From: an uncultured Lachnospiraceae bacterium
Lineage (GTDB): Bacteria > Bacillota_A > Clostridia > Lachnospirales > Lachnospiraceae
NCBI GenBank assembly: GCA_946621895.1
Contig: CAMOOZ010000262.1
Coordinates: forward strand, 1 to 15,472
Length of the DNA: 15,472 nucleotides
Direction of reading: 5' to 3'
Part shown: in pieces, positions 1 to 7,039 of the stretch
Layout of the letters: each line of letters opens with the position of its first letter
How positions within the stretch are numbered: the stretch's first letter is position 1
The notes under the pieces: model-generated
The model's input: the letters and a program-made list of their open reading frames with translations, nothing else
Database searches by the model: none
What the model was told of the DNA's origin: nothing
Position numbers and translations under genes: made by a program

Positions 1-67
1 AAAGCGGGACATTCTGCACACCTGCTCGCTCCCGGCTTTGTCGGGAAATTTCCTTCGCAGGCTGTGC
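1..67 (+). repeat. Structured repeat element, copy 1 (cut by window start)
   Basis: The core ATTCTGCACACCTGCTCGC (11-29) matches 17 of 19 bases of a core on the minus strand at 14518-14536; including the flanking bases, 26 of 29 match. The copy folds as an outer stem GCACA-CCTGC (16-25) with GCAGG-c-TGTGC (57-67), an inner hairpin TCCCG/CGGGA (30-34/42-46), and a 3'-side bulge AATTTCCTTC (47-56). A strong terminator hairpin follows at 74-103. It probably forms the 3' end of a transcript entering from the left, or a small RNA. The element starts before base 1, so its first hairpin is only half visible. The family is not one I recognise. Confidence 0.6.
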
Positions 68-73
68 GATAAA

Positions 74-118
74 AAGAGCCGGGGCGCTGCCGTCCCGGCT
101 CTTCGAATTTCTTTTTTT
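74..118. terminator. Intrinsic terminator, probably bidirectional
   Basis: A perfect 10-bp stem, AAGAGCCGGG (74-83) with CCCGGCTCTT (94-103), has a 10-nt loop. On the minus strand it is followed by a run of five T (73-69), suiting termination of the FliD-like gene that ends at 132. On the plus strand it is followed by a T-rich tract including seven T near 112-118, suiting a transcript coming from the left. Confidence 0.85.
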
Positions 119-131
119 CCTCTGCTGCCCC

Positions 132-1439
132 TCAGCAGTAGCTGTTGAACATCATCCCGCTGTAGGCGCTGGTCATATAGGGGTTCGGATAATTCACGCC
201 GTTCGGATTCTTGTAGGCGGCGATCTTTTTATCCACATACTGCATGGGATCCAGTGAGACCTGATCTGTCTTTTTGATCAGCGAGTTCGCGAAGCCCCGG
301 ATCCCGTCAAAATGGGACTCCGCATCTGCTGCTGAGGCATTTTTGCGTAGGACCTCTTCGTTCACCGAGATGGTCCCGTCCTCCTCCATGGAAAGCCCCA
401 GTCCTGCCAGGGCGTCCCGATAGCTGCCCGTGAGCCGCCCCATTTCCCGGGTCAGCCTGACGGCATTTCCCTGCTTTCCGGCATATTCCGAGGCGGCTTT
501 GATGAAGCTGTTGTAGCCGCCTACCAGCTGAGAGATATTTCCGGCCAGAGACTCCACATCAGTCTTCAGGCCGATGTTCACGGTCTTATTCGGATCGGCG
601 CCGTTCAGGTGGATCTTAAACTGCCCGCCGACGGTAAATTCATTGCTGTAGGAATGGAATTCCTCGCCATCCAGCAGGAAGCTGGCGTTCTTCGGAAGCC
701 TTGAGGTGAAATCAAGCCCGAGATAGTTCACTGCCCCGGAGGCCTTGCTTGTGTTGGAATCGGTGATCTTAAAGAGCAGATCCCTGCCCTCCGGAAGACC
801 GGTGGCATTGGAGGAAATACGGAGAGAGGAGGCCCCCTCCTCGTTGTCCAGGATATCCGCCTTCAGCCCGATATTCGAATTATTGATCAGACGGCTAAGG
901 CGCTTCTGGATATCCCTGTTGGTCTCTCCGTCATTGACATTGAACTGGAATTCGTAGTTCATGTCATTTACATTTACATCGAAGGAGTAGGTGTCCGGGG
1001 AAAGTCCCGTCTCCTCGTCCGGAAGGAATTTGCCCAGATTCTGCTGTCCGCTGGCCAGCGAGGACACCTCCATCGTAAAGCTTTCCGCCGCCTCGGGGCT
1101 CTCACCGATGAATTCGGCGGTGAGGATGCCCTCGTCGCTGGAGAAGGCTGACTTTTTATTCAGCACATCGCTTTCTTCGGTGCCGCCCAAGGACGCGATC
1201 GTATTATGCAGCGACCGCGCGCTTTCCTTCACGCTGACCGCGAATTCCCTTGCGGCGCTTCCGCGGACGGAAAGATAGAGGGGAGAATCCTTGCTCAGCT
1301 TTACAATAGAATTGTAAACATTCTTCAGCTCGCTTTTTTTATGCGTATCGTAACGGGAAGAGCTCGGCTGAGGAGCATAGGTAGTCAGATAATAATTATA
1401 GACATTATTCAGTGCAGCATTGTTTACAGCGCCTGCCAT
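132..1439 (-). CDS. FliD-like (flagellar hook-associated protein 2-related) protein
   Basis: The protein has 435 residues. The start at 1439 is chosen because AGGAGGGG lies a few bases upstream; the frame stays open to 1640, but that extension would run through the promoter. The middle (about residues 130-330) is rich in beta-type sequence, and the C-terminal third holds a helical segment beginning SLAGNISQLVGGYNSFIK and a stretch RDALAGLGLSMEEDGTISVN, both like the C-terminal region of filament cap proteins. FliD normally caps the flagellar filament outside the cell. The N-terminus (NNVYNYYLTTYAP...) does not resemble a standard FliD start, and no other flagellar gene lies in the window. The protein ends in Cys. 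It could be a FliD relative used for something other than motility. Own promoter at 1612-1640 and terminator at 74-103, so probably monocistronic. Confidence 0.6.
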   Translation of the reverse strand: MAGAVNNAALNNVYNYYLTTYAPQPSSSRYDTHKKSELKNVYNSIVKLSKDSPLYLSVRGSAAREFAVSVKESARSLHNTIASLGGTEESDVLNKKSAFSSDEGILTAEFIGESPEAAESFTMEVSSLASGQQNLGKFLPDEETGLSPDTYSFDVNVNDMNYEFQFNVNDGETNRDIQKRLSRLINNSNIGLKADILDNEEGASSLRISSNATGLPEGRDLLFKITDSNTSKASGAVNYLGLDFTSRLPKNASFLLDGEEFHSYSNEFTVGGQFKIHLNGADPNKTVNIGLKTDVESLAGNISQLVGGYNSFIKAASEYAGKQGNAVRLTREMGRLTGSYRDALAGLGLSMEEDGTISVNEEVLRKNASAADAESHFDGIRGFANSLIKKTDQVSLDPMQYVDKKIAAYKNPNGVNYPNPYMTSAYSGMMFNSYC

Positions 1440-1605
1440 ATACCCCTCCTTTCTTCCCTGAATAGGGGAACCGTAATGAAGATCCAACGACCCGGCAGCA
1501 CCGCCCGCTTCTGCAAATGCGCCTGCGGCATGCCGGCTGTTTCCGGTTCCCGTCCTGTACATCCCTGTACAGCAATGGATACTGGCATAAAACCTATTTA
1601 GAGTT
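1440..1605 (-). promoter_or_regulatory. Structured 5' leader of the FliD-like gene
   Basis: About 165 nt separate the predicted transcription start from the start codon. It holds nested inverted repeats: GGGAACCG (1466-1473) with CGGTTCCC (1544-1551), and inside it CCGGCA (1492-1497) with TGCCGG (1531-1536). A TGTACA repeat pair lies near 1557-1572. No U-tract follows the main stem, and the SD is outside it. I could not match it to a known riboswitch; it has no recognisable cyclic di-GMP motif. Confidence 0.4.
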
Positions 1606-1611
1606 AGTATC

Positions 1612-1640
1612 AGTATATACCTGATGAAAAGTAAATGCAA
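1612..1640 (-). promoter_or_regulatory. Sigma-A promoter of the FliD-like gene
   Basis: On the minus strand TTGCAT (1640-1635) is followed after exactly 17 nt by TATACT (1617-1612). This is a near-consensus housekeeping promoter, not the sigma-28 type usual for late flagellar genes. It is back to back with the plus-strand promoter at 1729-1758. Confidence 0.7.
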
Positions 1641-1728
1641 CAGGAATTTGGAAAAATTATTAAAAAATTTTACAAATATTCAGTCTATTCAGACCTCGTT
1701 TGCCGGCTTCTTTTCGCAAACAAAGCTC

Positions 1729-1758
1729 TTGACAGCGTTAACGGCGTTATGTTAAAGT
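1729..1758 (+). promoter_or_regulatory. Sigma-A promoter of the rpmG-secE-nusG-rplKA operon
   Basis: Consensus TTGACA (1729-1734) is followed after 18 nt by TAAAGT (1753-1758), with a TGT extension immediately upstream of the -10 (1750-1752). Same design (18-nt spacer plus TGn) as the rplJ promoter at 10974-11003. Confidence 0.7.
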
Positions 1759-1762
1759 AAAA

Positions 1763-1828
1763 ACCCAAAGACGAAGGGGTCTTTTTTTTGTGCAAAGAAA
1801 ACCGTTCCCGCAGGGGCTCCGGTTTTTT
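1763..1828 (+). terminator. Leader attenuator candidates before rpmG
   Basis: Two hairpins with T-runs lie between promoter and rpmG. The first is weak: ACCC (1763-1766) with GGGT (1777-1780), then eight T. The second is better: AAAACCG (1798-1804) with CGGTTTT (1820-1826), with an inner CCC/GGG pairing and six T ending at 1828. Either could end transcription before the ribosomal genes. No antiterminator was identified. Confidence 0.55.
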
Positions 1829-1854
1829 CAACCCATCCATTCAGGAGGATCATG

Positions 1855-2004
1855 ATGCGTACCAAAATCACTCTTGCCTGCACGGAATGCAAGCAGCGCA
1901 ACTACAACACGACAAAGGAAAAGAAGAACCATCCTGAAAGGATGGAGATTAAAAAGTACTGCCGTTTTTGCAAGAGGCATACCTTACATAAGGAGACGAA
2001 ATAA
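1855..2004 (+). CDS. rpmG: 50S ribosomal protein L33
   Basis: A 49-residue protein beginning [17 protein letters not shown], the typical bacterial L33 start. Four cysteines in two CxxC pairs (C9, C12, C36, C39) identify the zinc-binding (C+) form. L33 sits near the E site of the 50S subunit. There are two in-frame ATGs, at 1852 and 1855; the second is preferred because it lies 6 nt from AGGAGG (1843-1848) and gives the family's normal N-terminus. The stop TAA shares its last base with the ATG of secE, so the two are probably translationally coupled. First gene of the operon. Confidence 0.96.
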   Translation: MRTKITLACTECKQRNYNTTKEKKNHPERMEIKKYCRFCKRHTLHKETK

Positions 2005-2210
2005 TGGCTGCGGAAAATTCCGGGAAGAGTTTTTGGAAAGGGGTCAAAGCAGAATATAAGAAGATCGTCTGGCCGGGCAGAGAGGATCTGGTAAAGCAGT
2101 CCATTGCCGTGGCGGTGGTGTCCGTGGTGACAGGCGCCATTATCGCGGTGCTGGACCTCGGGATCCAGTATGGCGTGAACTACCTGACCAGCCTTCCCCC
2201 TGCGGTTTAA
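2004..2210 (+). CDS. secE: Preprotein translocase subunit SecE
   Basis: A 68-residue small SecE, the usual length for Gram-positive bacteria. It has a short amphipathic N-terminal part with the conserved pattern FWKGVKAEYKKIVWPGREDL (residues about 10-29) and one membrane segment, about residues 33-60. SecE clamps SecY in the membrane translocon. It starts in a TAATG overlap with rpmG. Its position between rpmG and nusG is the classical one, but the spacer to nusG is unusually long here. Confidence 0.95.
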   Translation: MAAENSGKSFWKGVKAEYKKIVWPGREDLVKQSIAVAVVSVVTGAIIAVLDLGIQYGVNYLTSLPPAV

Positions 2211-2373
2211 CCGGGGCGTAGGTTGCTGTTTGCCGTCGGATCACCCGCCCTGCATTGCGAATCCTGTTTATACCGGGAGCCGCGGCTGAGCATCCCGGCG
2301 GAAGGATCGGTAAATTTTACGAATCCGGTATTCGGCGTATGCATCGCAGAAGCGCTTTGGCATGGGGATTTAT
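2211..2373 (+). other. Structured spacer between secE and nusG
   Basis: 163 nt without a credible gene. It contains a nested stem: ATCCT (2261-2265) with AGGAT (2303-2307) enclosing CCGGGA (2273-2278) with TCCCGG (2293-2298), with palindromic AGCCGCGGCT (2278-2287) in the loop. A small hairpin CGAAT/ATTCG follows near 2320-2334. No T-run follows either. I found no convincing promoter. Confidence 0.4.
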
Positions 2374-3021
2374 ATGAGCAGAAACGAAAAGGAAAACCTG
2401 GAGGCCGAGGAGACCAGAGACTACGCGGAGGAAGGCGTCGGTGAAGAGGACGCCGCCTTCGGGGAGGCAGGCGCCGAGGATGAGGGCGCTGCCGCAGAGG
2501 AGGAGTCTCCGGCCAAATGGTATGTGGTGCATACCTATTCCGGCTACGAGAATAAGGTCAAGGCGAATATTGAAAAGACCATAGAAAACAGGGCGCTTCA
2601 GGAGCAGATCCTGGAGGTTCGCATCCCGGTGGTGGACACCTATGAGCTGAAGAACGGCGTGCGCAAGAATGTGCAGCGCAAGCTCTTTCCGGGGTATGTC
2701 CTGGTGAATATGATCATGAACGACGACACCTGGTATGTGGTCAGGAACACGAGGGGGGTTACGGGCTTTGTGGGCCCGGGTTCAAAGCCCGTCCCGCTTT
2801 CCGACGCTGAGGTCAAGCCGCTTGGGATCAAGAGCGGAAGGATCAATGTGGACTTCAAGGAAGGCGATCTGATCTCCGTGGTCGCGGGTGTCTGGAAGGA
2901 CACCCAGGGCGTCGTGCAGAAGCTGGATTTCGGCAAGCAGACCGCCACGATCAATGTGGAGCTCTTCGGCAGAGACACGCCGGTGGAGATCAGCTTTGCA
3001 GAGGTGAGAAAAGCAAATTAG
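2374..3021 (+). CDS. nusG: Transcription termination/antitermination protein NusG, with acidic N-terminal extension
   Basis: 215 residues from the ATG at 2374, which has GGGGA 5 nt upstream; an in-frame ATG at 2362 would add four residues. The NGN domain begins near residue 48 (KWYVVHTYSGYENKVKANIE) and the C-terminal KOW domain follows from about residue 164 (GDLISVVAGVWKDTQGVV). NusG binds the RNA polymerase clamp, and its KOW domain links to S10 or Rho. Residues 1-47 are unusual: about 18 Asp/Glu against three basic residues, with Ala and Gly filling, likely disordered. Most NusG proteins begin at or just before the KWYVV motif. The real start could lie nearer the NGN domain, but no ATG or strong SD was seen there. 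Confidence 0.95.
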   Translation: MSRNEKENLEAEETRDYAEEGVGEEDAAFGEAGAEDEGAAAEEESPAKWYVVHTYSGYENKVKANIEKTIENRALQEQILEVRIPVVDTYELKNGVRKNVQRKLFPGYVLVNMIMNDDTWYVVRNTRGVTGFVGPGSKPVPLSDAEVKPLGIKSGRINVDFKEGDLISVVAGVWKDTQGVVQKLDFGKQTATINVELFGRDTPVEISFAEVRKAN

Positions 3022-3081
3022 GGAAATTTCGGGCCGGGTGCGCCGGTCTGATCATTGATAAAGAATTCAGGAGGCAATCCC

Positions 3082-3507
3082 ATGGCTAAGAAAGTAGAAG
3101 GCTATATCAAACTGCAGATTCCCGCCGGCAAGGCAACGCCGGCTCCTCCCGTGGGCCCGGCATTAGGCCAGCACGGCGTTAACATCGTGGAGTTCACGAA
3201 GCAGTTCAATGCACAGACTGCGGATAAGGGGGATGTGATCATCCCTGTGGTGATCACCGTTTACGCGGACAGATCCTTCACCTTTATCACGAAGACTCCC
3301 CCCGCAGCGGTGCTGATCAGGAAGGCCTGCAATATCGACAAGGGCTCCGGTGTGCCGAATAAGACAAAGGTGGCCACGATCTCCAAGGAAAAGATCCGGG
3401 AGATCGCCGAGACAAAAATGCCCGATCTGAATGCGGCTTCCATCGAGGCGGCGATGAGCATGATCGCCGGCACCGCCAGAAGCATGGGAGTGACTGTAGA
3501 AGAGTAA
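3082..3507 (+). CDS. rplK: 50S ribosomal protein L11
   Basis: 141 residues, the normal L11 length. The ATG at 3082 lies 7 nt after AGGAGG (3069-3074); an upstream in-frame start at 3055 lacks a site and is rejected. Typical motifs are the N-terminal [20 protein letters not shown] (binding 23S rRNA near the GTPase centre) and C-terminal [14 protein letters not shown]11 forms the base of the L10-L7/L12 stalk. Lies 60 nt after nusG, in the same operon. Confidence 0.97.
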   Translation: MAKKVEGYIKLQIPAGKATPAPPVGPALGQHGVNIVEFTKQFNAQTADKGDVIIPVVITVYADRSFTFITKTPPAAVLIRKACNIDKGSGVPNKTKVATISKEKIREIAETKMPDLNAASIEAAMSMIAGTARSMGVTVEE

Positions 3508-3712
3508 CTCCCGGATATTGTTGGGAGGCAGGTGTGATGCCTGCCGTTTGCACCAGGAAGCAGCGGCATTCCGCAGCGGTTTTCCGGTAAGCCGGAAAGG
3601 CCCGCGCTGATAAGCCGGGGATCACGGCAGGGCAGACCTCCGCGACGGAGGTCTTGCAGATCCATGCCGGGACGCCATGCAAGAAAGCCTTCTGCTTCGG
3701 AAAGGACAGGAG
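3508..3712 (+). other. Structured spacer between rplK and rplA
   Basis: 205 nt with three clear inverted repeats: GGCAGG/CCTGCC (3527-3532/3540-3545), TTTCCGG/CCGGAAA (3581-3587/3592-3598) and a perfect 9-bp AGACCTCCG/CGGAGGTCT (3634-3642/3646-3654). None ends in a T-run. L1 regulates its operon in other bacteria by binding its own mRNA, so a regulatory leader is possible, but I did not recognise an L1 site. Confidence 0.45.
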
Positions 3713-4402
3713 ATGAAAAGAGGAAAGAGGTACACCGCCGCAAGGGCAAAGATCGACAGGATGAAACAGTACGAGGTGCCTGAAGCGGTGAAGCTCGTAA
3801 AGGAAAATGCGGGCGCCAAATTCGATGAGACGATCGAAGTGCATTTAAGGACCGGCTGTGACGGCCGTCACGCGGATCAGCAGATCAGAGGAGCCGTGGT
3901 GCTGCCGAACGGCACGGGCAAGACCGTGCGCGTGCTGGTATTCGCGAAGGGCGACAAGCTGACCGAGGCCGAGCAGAACGGCGCGGACTTCTTCGGCGGC
4001 GACGAGCTGATCCCGAAGATCCAGAATGAAGGCTGGCTGGATTTTGATGTGGTCGTGGCCACGCCTGACATGATGGGTGTGGTGGGCCGTCTTGGTAAGG
4101 TGCTTGGCCCCAAGGGGCTGATGCCCAACCCGAAGGCCGGCACCGTGACCATGGATGTGGCAAAGGCGATCAGCGATATCAAAGCCGGTAAGATCGAATA
4201 CAGGCTGGATAAGGCCAATATCATCCATGTGCCCATCGGAAAGGCAAGCTTTTCCGAGGAGCAGATCATTGAGAATTTCAACACGCTGATGGAAGCGGTA
4301 AATAAGGCCCGTCCCGCGGCGTTAAAGGGGCAGTTCTTAAAGAGCGTGACGATCACCTCCACGATGGGCCCTGGCGTCCGGGTTAATTCGATGACCGCAT
4401 AA
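3713..4402 (+). CDS. rplA: 50S ribosomal protein L1
   Basis: 229 residues, standard length. The ATG at 3713 follows AAAGGA (3701-3706) by 6 nt; the longer frame from 3677 adds 12 unrelated residues and has no site. Family motifs include [20 protein letters not shown] and [21 protein letters not shown]1 forms the mobile stalk at the E site. The stop overlaps the ribosome binding site of the following CapA-like gene. Confidence 0.97.
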   Translation: MKRGKRYTAARAKIDRMKQYEVPEAVKLVKENAGAKFDETIEVHLRTGCDGRHADQQIRGAVVLPNGTGKTVRVLVFAKGDKLTEAEQNGADFFGGDELIPKIQNEGWLDFDVVVATPDMMGVVGRLGKVLGPKGLMPNPKAGTVTMDVAKAISDIKAGKIEYRLDKANIIHVPIGKASFSEEQIIENFNTLMEAVNKARPAALKGQFLKSVTITSTMGPGVRVNSMTA

Positions 4403-4408
4403 GGAGCC

Positions 4409-5632
4409 TTGAGAAAAACCGATAAACAACCGAAAAGAAAGACTGGCCTGGATTATTTTCTGATCTTCTGGGTCAGTCTTTTGATCGTTCTGGGCGTGGG
4501 ACTGGGAGGCCTTTTCCTGATCAGGGGCGGAGTGGCGAACCCCCCGGAGGAGGACCCGGAGGCCCCGGTTGCTTCGGTAGATGCCCGGCCGATCCCGCAG
4601 GCAGCTTCGCCGAAGGAGGAAACCGAGGAACCCCTGCAGGAGCCGGAACCCGAACCGGAGCCCGAACCGGAGCCGGCAGAACCTGTGACGCTGGCTTTCG
4701 CCGGGGATATCCTCTTTGACCCTTCCTATGCGATCATGTCCGCGATCAATAAGAACGGGGGCGAGATCAGCTCCGCTTTTTCTCCCGACCTGATGGAGGA
4801 AATGCGAAACGCCGATTTTTTTCTGGTAAACAATGAGTTTCCCTATACCACCCAGGGATCACCGCTGCCGAACAAGGCCTTTACCTTCCGGGCAAAGCCG
4901 GAGAGCGTAAGGTTCCTGCAGGATATGGGCGCCGATCTGGTGGGGCTTGCGAATAATCACGCGTCTGATTACGGTGAGATCTCCCTTCTGGACACGCTGG
5001 ATACGCTGGACGGGGCTGGGATCCCGCATATCGGCGCGGGACACGATCTGAGCGAGGCCGCCGCCCCTTATTATTACGAGACAGGGGATCTGCGGATCGG
5101 CTTTATTGCTGCCACGCAGATCGAACGCCTGGATCCGCCTGACACGAAGGGCGCCACGGATTCCTCTCCCGGGGTATTTCGCTGCTGGGATCCGAAGAAG
5201 CTGCTGGAGGTGATCCGGGACGCGAAAACGCAGTGCGATTTCCTTGTGGTCTTTATCCATTGGGGCACGGAAAGCCAGGAGGCCGTGGACTGGGCGCAGA
5301 CAGATCAGGCGCCGAAGATCGCGGAGGCCGGCGCGAATCTGATCGTGGGCGCGCATCCTCATGTGCTGCAGAAGATCGATATCGTTTCCGGCGTCCCTGT
5401 GGCCTACAGCCTCGGAAATTATCTGTTTAATTCAAAGACCCTGGACACGGGGCTTCTGAAGGCTGTGATCTCACCGGAGGGTGAGCTGCAGGAGCTTGCC
5501 TTTTTGCCGGTGCTGCAGTCCGGCTGCAGGGCGTCTTTGCTTTCCGGCGAAGAAAAGGAAAGGGTGCTGGCCCATATGCGGAGCATCTCGGGAAATGTGG
5601 AGATCGACAGGGACGGGAAGATCACATGGTGA
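4409..5632 (+). CDS. CapA-family (PGA_cap) metallophosphatase-like protein, membrane anchored
   Basis: 407 residues from a TTG at 4409; the SD AAGGAG (4401-4406) overlaps the rplA stop, implying translational coupling. A positively charged N-terminus precedes one membrane segment (about 15-40), then a Pro/Glu-rich linker with repeated EP dipeptides (about 74-92), then the extracytoplasmic domain. Metal-site motifs of the CapA/PgsA family are in order: FAGDI, NNEFP, LANNHASDYG, FIHWG, GAHPHV and SLGNYLF. Relatives take part in poly-gamma-glutamate capsule synthesis, but many have no proven substrate, and no capB/capC-type gene is here. Lying directly behind a ribosomal protein gene is unusual. 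The family call is firm; the function is open. Confidence 0.88.
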   Translation: MRKTDKQPKRKTGLDYFLIFWVSLLIVLGVGLGGLFLIRGGVANPPEEDPEAPVASVDARPIPQAASPKEETEEPLQEPEPEPEPEPEPAEPVTLAFAGDILFDPSYAIMSAINKNGGEISSAFSPDLMEEMRNADFFLVNNEFPYTTQGSPLPNKAFTFRAKPESVRFLQDMGADLVGLANNHASDYGEISLLDTLDTLDGAGIPHIGAGHDLSEAAAPYYYETGDLRIGFIAATQIERLDPPDTKGATDSSPGVFRCWDPKKLLEVIRDAKTQCDFLVVFIHWGTESQEAVDWAQTDQAPKIAEAGANLIVGAHPHVLQKIDIVSGVPVAYSLGNYLFNSKTLDTGLLKAVISPEGELQELAFLPVLQSGCRASLLSGEEKERVLAHMRSISGNVEIDRDGKITW

Positions 5633-5676
5633 TCTCTGATCCCCCGGTGACCTTCAATTCTGTATTTTCGCTGTAA

Positions 5677-5705
5677 TTGACAATATATTCCGGAATGTTT
5701 AGAAT
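5677..5705 (+). promoter_or_regulatory. Sigma-A promoter of the liv operon
   Basis: TTGACA (5677-5682) and TAGAAT (5700-5705) are separated by exactly 17 nt, one mismatch from consensus overall. It lies 45 nt after the CapA-like gene and about 100 nt before livJ, making the transporter an independent transcription unit. Confidence 0.85.
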
Positions 5706-5732
5706 GAGTTTGTGCATAATGTAAGATGATTT

Positions 5733-5779
5733 CCGACAGAGACGTCAGCGCAGGATGCCCGGCGTCTTCTTTTTGTCGG
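5733..5779 (+). promoter_or_regulatory. Leader hairpin / possible attenuator before livJ
   Basis: AGACG (5740-5744) pairs with CGTCT (5763-5767), followed at once by a T-rich tract (5767-5774). An enclosing stem CCGACA (5733-5738) with TGTCGG (5774-5779) uses the end of that tract. TCGGAAA (5784-5790), just before the SD, can also pair with TTTCCGA (5730-5736), a mutually exclusive option. The pattern suits attenuation or SD control, possibly by amino acid supply; no effector domain is recognised. Confidence 0.45.
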
Positions 5780-5803
5780 AGCATCGGAAAAGGAGGTAAT
5801 GCA

Positions 5804-7039
5804 ATGAAAAAGTTTATCGCAGTGTTGATGGCCGGTGTCATGACCTTAAGCGTGGCAGCGTGCGGCGGCGCCCAGGGCGGTTCCGGGAATGCCGCTTCGT
5901 CAGATACCGCAGCAGCGCCCTCGGCGGAAGCTTCCGCAGCCGGCGGTAATGTGATCCGCATCGGTGTGTTTGAGCCCTCCACGGGCGATTCCGCATCCGG
6001 CGGGAAGAAGGAAACGCTGGGCATGCAGTTTGCAAATCAGGAGACGCCCACGGTGGAAGTGGACGGCACTACCTATAATGTGGAGCTTGTCTACGCGGAC
6101 AACGGTTCTTCCTCCGACAAGGCCCCTTCTGCGGCTTCCGAGCTGGTGGGCAAGGATGTGTCGCTGGTGCTGGGATCCTATGGCTCGGGTGTGTCCATGG
6201 CCGGCGGCCCCAAATTTGAAGAGGCCGGACTTGCCGCGATCGGTGTCACCTGCACGAATCCGAATGTGACCGCCGGAAACGATTATTATTTCCGGATCTG
6301 CTTCCTGGATGATTTCCAGGCCGATGTGCTGGCCAATTTCGCAATGGAGAAATTCTCCGCAAAGAAGGCCTACTGCCTCGGTGAAAACGGCAATGAATAT
6401 GACCAGGGCCTGGTCGCGTTCTTTACGAGGGTCTTTGAAAGCGCGGGCGGAGAGGTGATCTCCGACTCCTTCCCGACGAACAATTCCGACTTTACCTCCT
6501 ATCTGAACAAGGCCAAGAGCGAAGGTGCGGATGTGATCTTCACCCCCGTTTCGATCGCCTATGCAAAGCAGATCATGGAGCAGGCCGCTTCGCTGGCCAT
6601 TGACATTCCCTTCCTGGGCTCTGATACGCTTGATGACAACATGGTGCTGGAGGCCACGGCGGGCACCGACCTTCAGCTTTATGTCTCTACCTTCTATCAG
6701 GAAGGCGGTGATCCCGACTTCGATAAGGGGATCAAGGAATATATCAACGGCAATTCCGAAGCCCTGACAAACAACGGCGGAAACGATATGATCAGCGCCG
6801 TGACCGCGATGGGCTATGATGCCTATTATGTGGCGCTGGAGGCGATCAAGGCAGCCGGCAGCGGGGATAAGGCCGCGATCAAGGCTGCGATCCCCGGCGT
6901 GACCTATGACGGCGTCTCGGGCTCCATCGCATTTAATTCCGTGGGTGATGCGGTCAGGGATACGGCCTACATCAAGACCGCCGATACCGCCTCCGGCACA
7001 TGGGCCTTCGAAAAGGTGCAGACCGGTTCCGCAAACTGA
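5804..7039 (+). CDS. livJ: Branched-chain amino acid type ABC transporter, substrate-binding lipoprotein
   Basis: 411 residues from the ATG at 5804, 7 nt after AGGAGG (5791-5796). A lipoprotein signal peptide is clear: MKK, a hydrophobic core, and lipobox VAAC with the lipidated Cys at position 20, followed by a Gly/Ser/Ala-rich tether. The mature domain starts IRIGVFEPSTGDSASGGKKE and continues with the type I periplasmic-binding fold of LivJ/LivK proteins (Peripla_BP_6). It should catch Leu/Ile/Val or a related amino acid outside the membrane and pass it to LivH/LivM. The ligand cannot be fixed from sequence alone. First gene of the liv operon; a hairpin-rich spacer before livH may allow it to be made in excess. 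Confidence 0.93.
   Translation: MKKFIAVLMAGVMTLSVAACGGAQGGSGNAASSDTAAAPSAEASAAGGNVIRIGVFEPSTGDSASGGKKETLGMQFANQETPTVEVDGTTYNVELVYADNGSSSDKAPSAASELVGKDVSLVLGSYGSGVSMAGGPKFEEAGLAAIGVTCTNPNVTAGNDYYFRICFLDDFQADVLANFAMEKFSAKKAYCLGENGNEYDQGLVAFFTRVFESAGGEVISDSFPTNNSDFTSYLNKAKSEGADVIFTPVSIAYAKQIMEQAASLAIDIPFLGSDTLDDNMVLEATAGTDLQLYVSTFYQEGGDPDFDKGIKEYINGNSEALTNNGGNDMISAVTAMGYDAYYVALEAIKAAGSGDKAAIKAAIPGVTYDGVSGSIAFNSVGDAVRDTAYIKTADTASGTWAFEKVQTGSAN

Noticed and set aside
1440..1640. 67-residue N-terminal extension of the FliD-like protein
   Set aside because: It would begin at the -35 box of the promoter, and the internal ATG at 1439 has a strong AGGAGGGG site.
2223..2444. 73-residue open frame in the secE-nusG spacer
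   Set aside because: It runs into nusG in another frame and has no ribosome site or recognisable sequence.
3556..3598. Possible repeat copy in the rplK-rplA spacer
   Set aside because: Only the first 18 bases of the core match well; the following hairpin lacks the bulge and the shared TTTTCCTT position.
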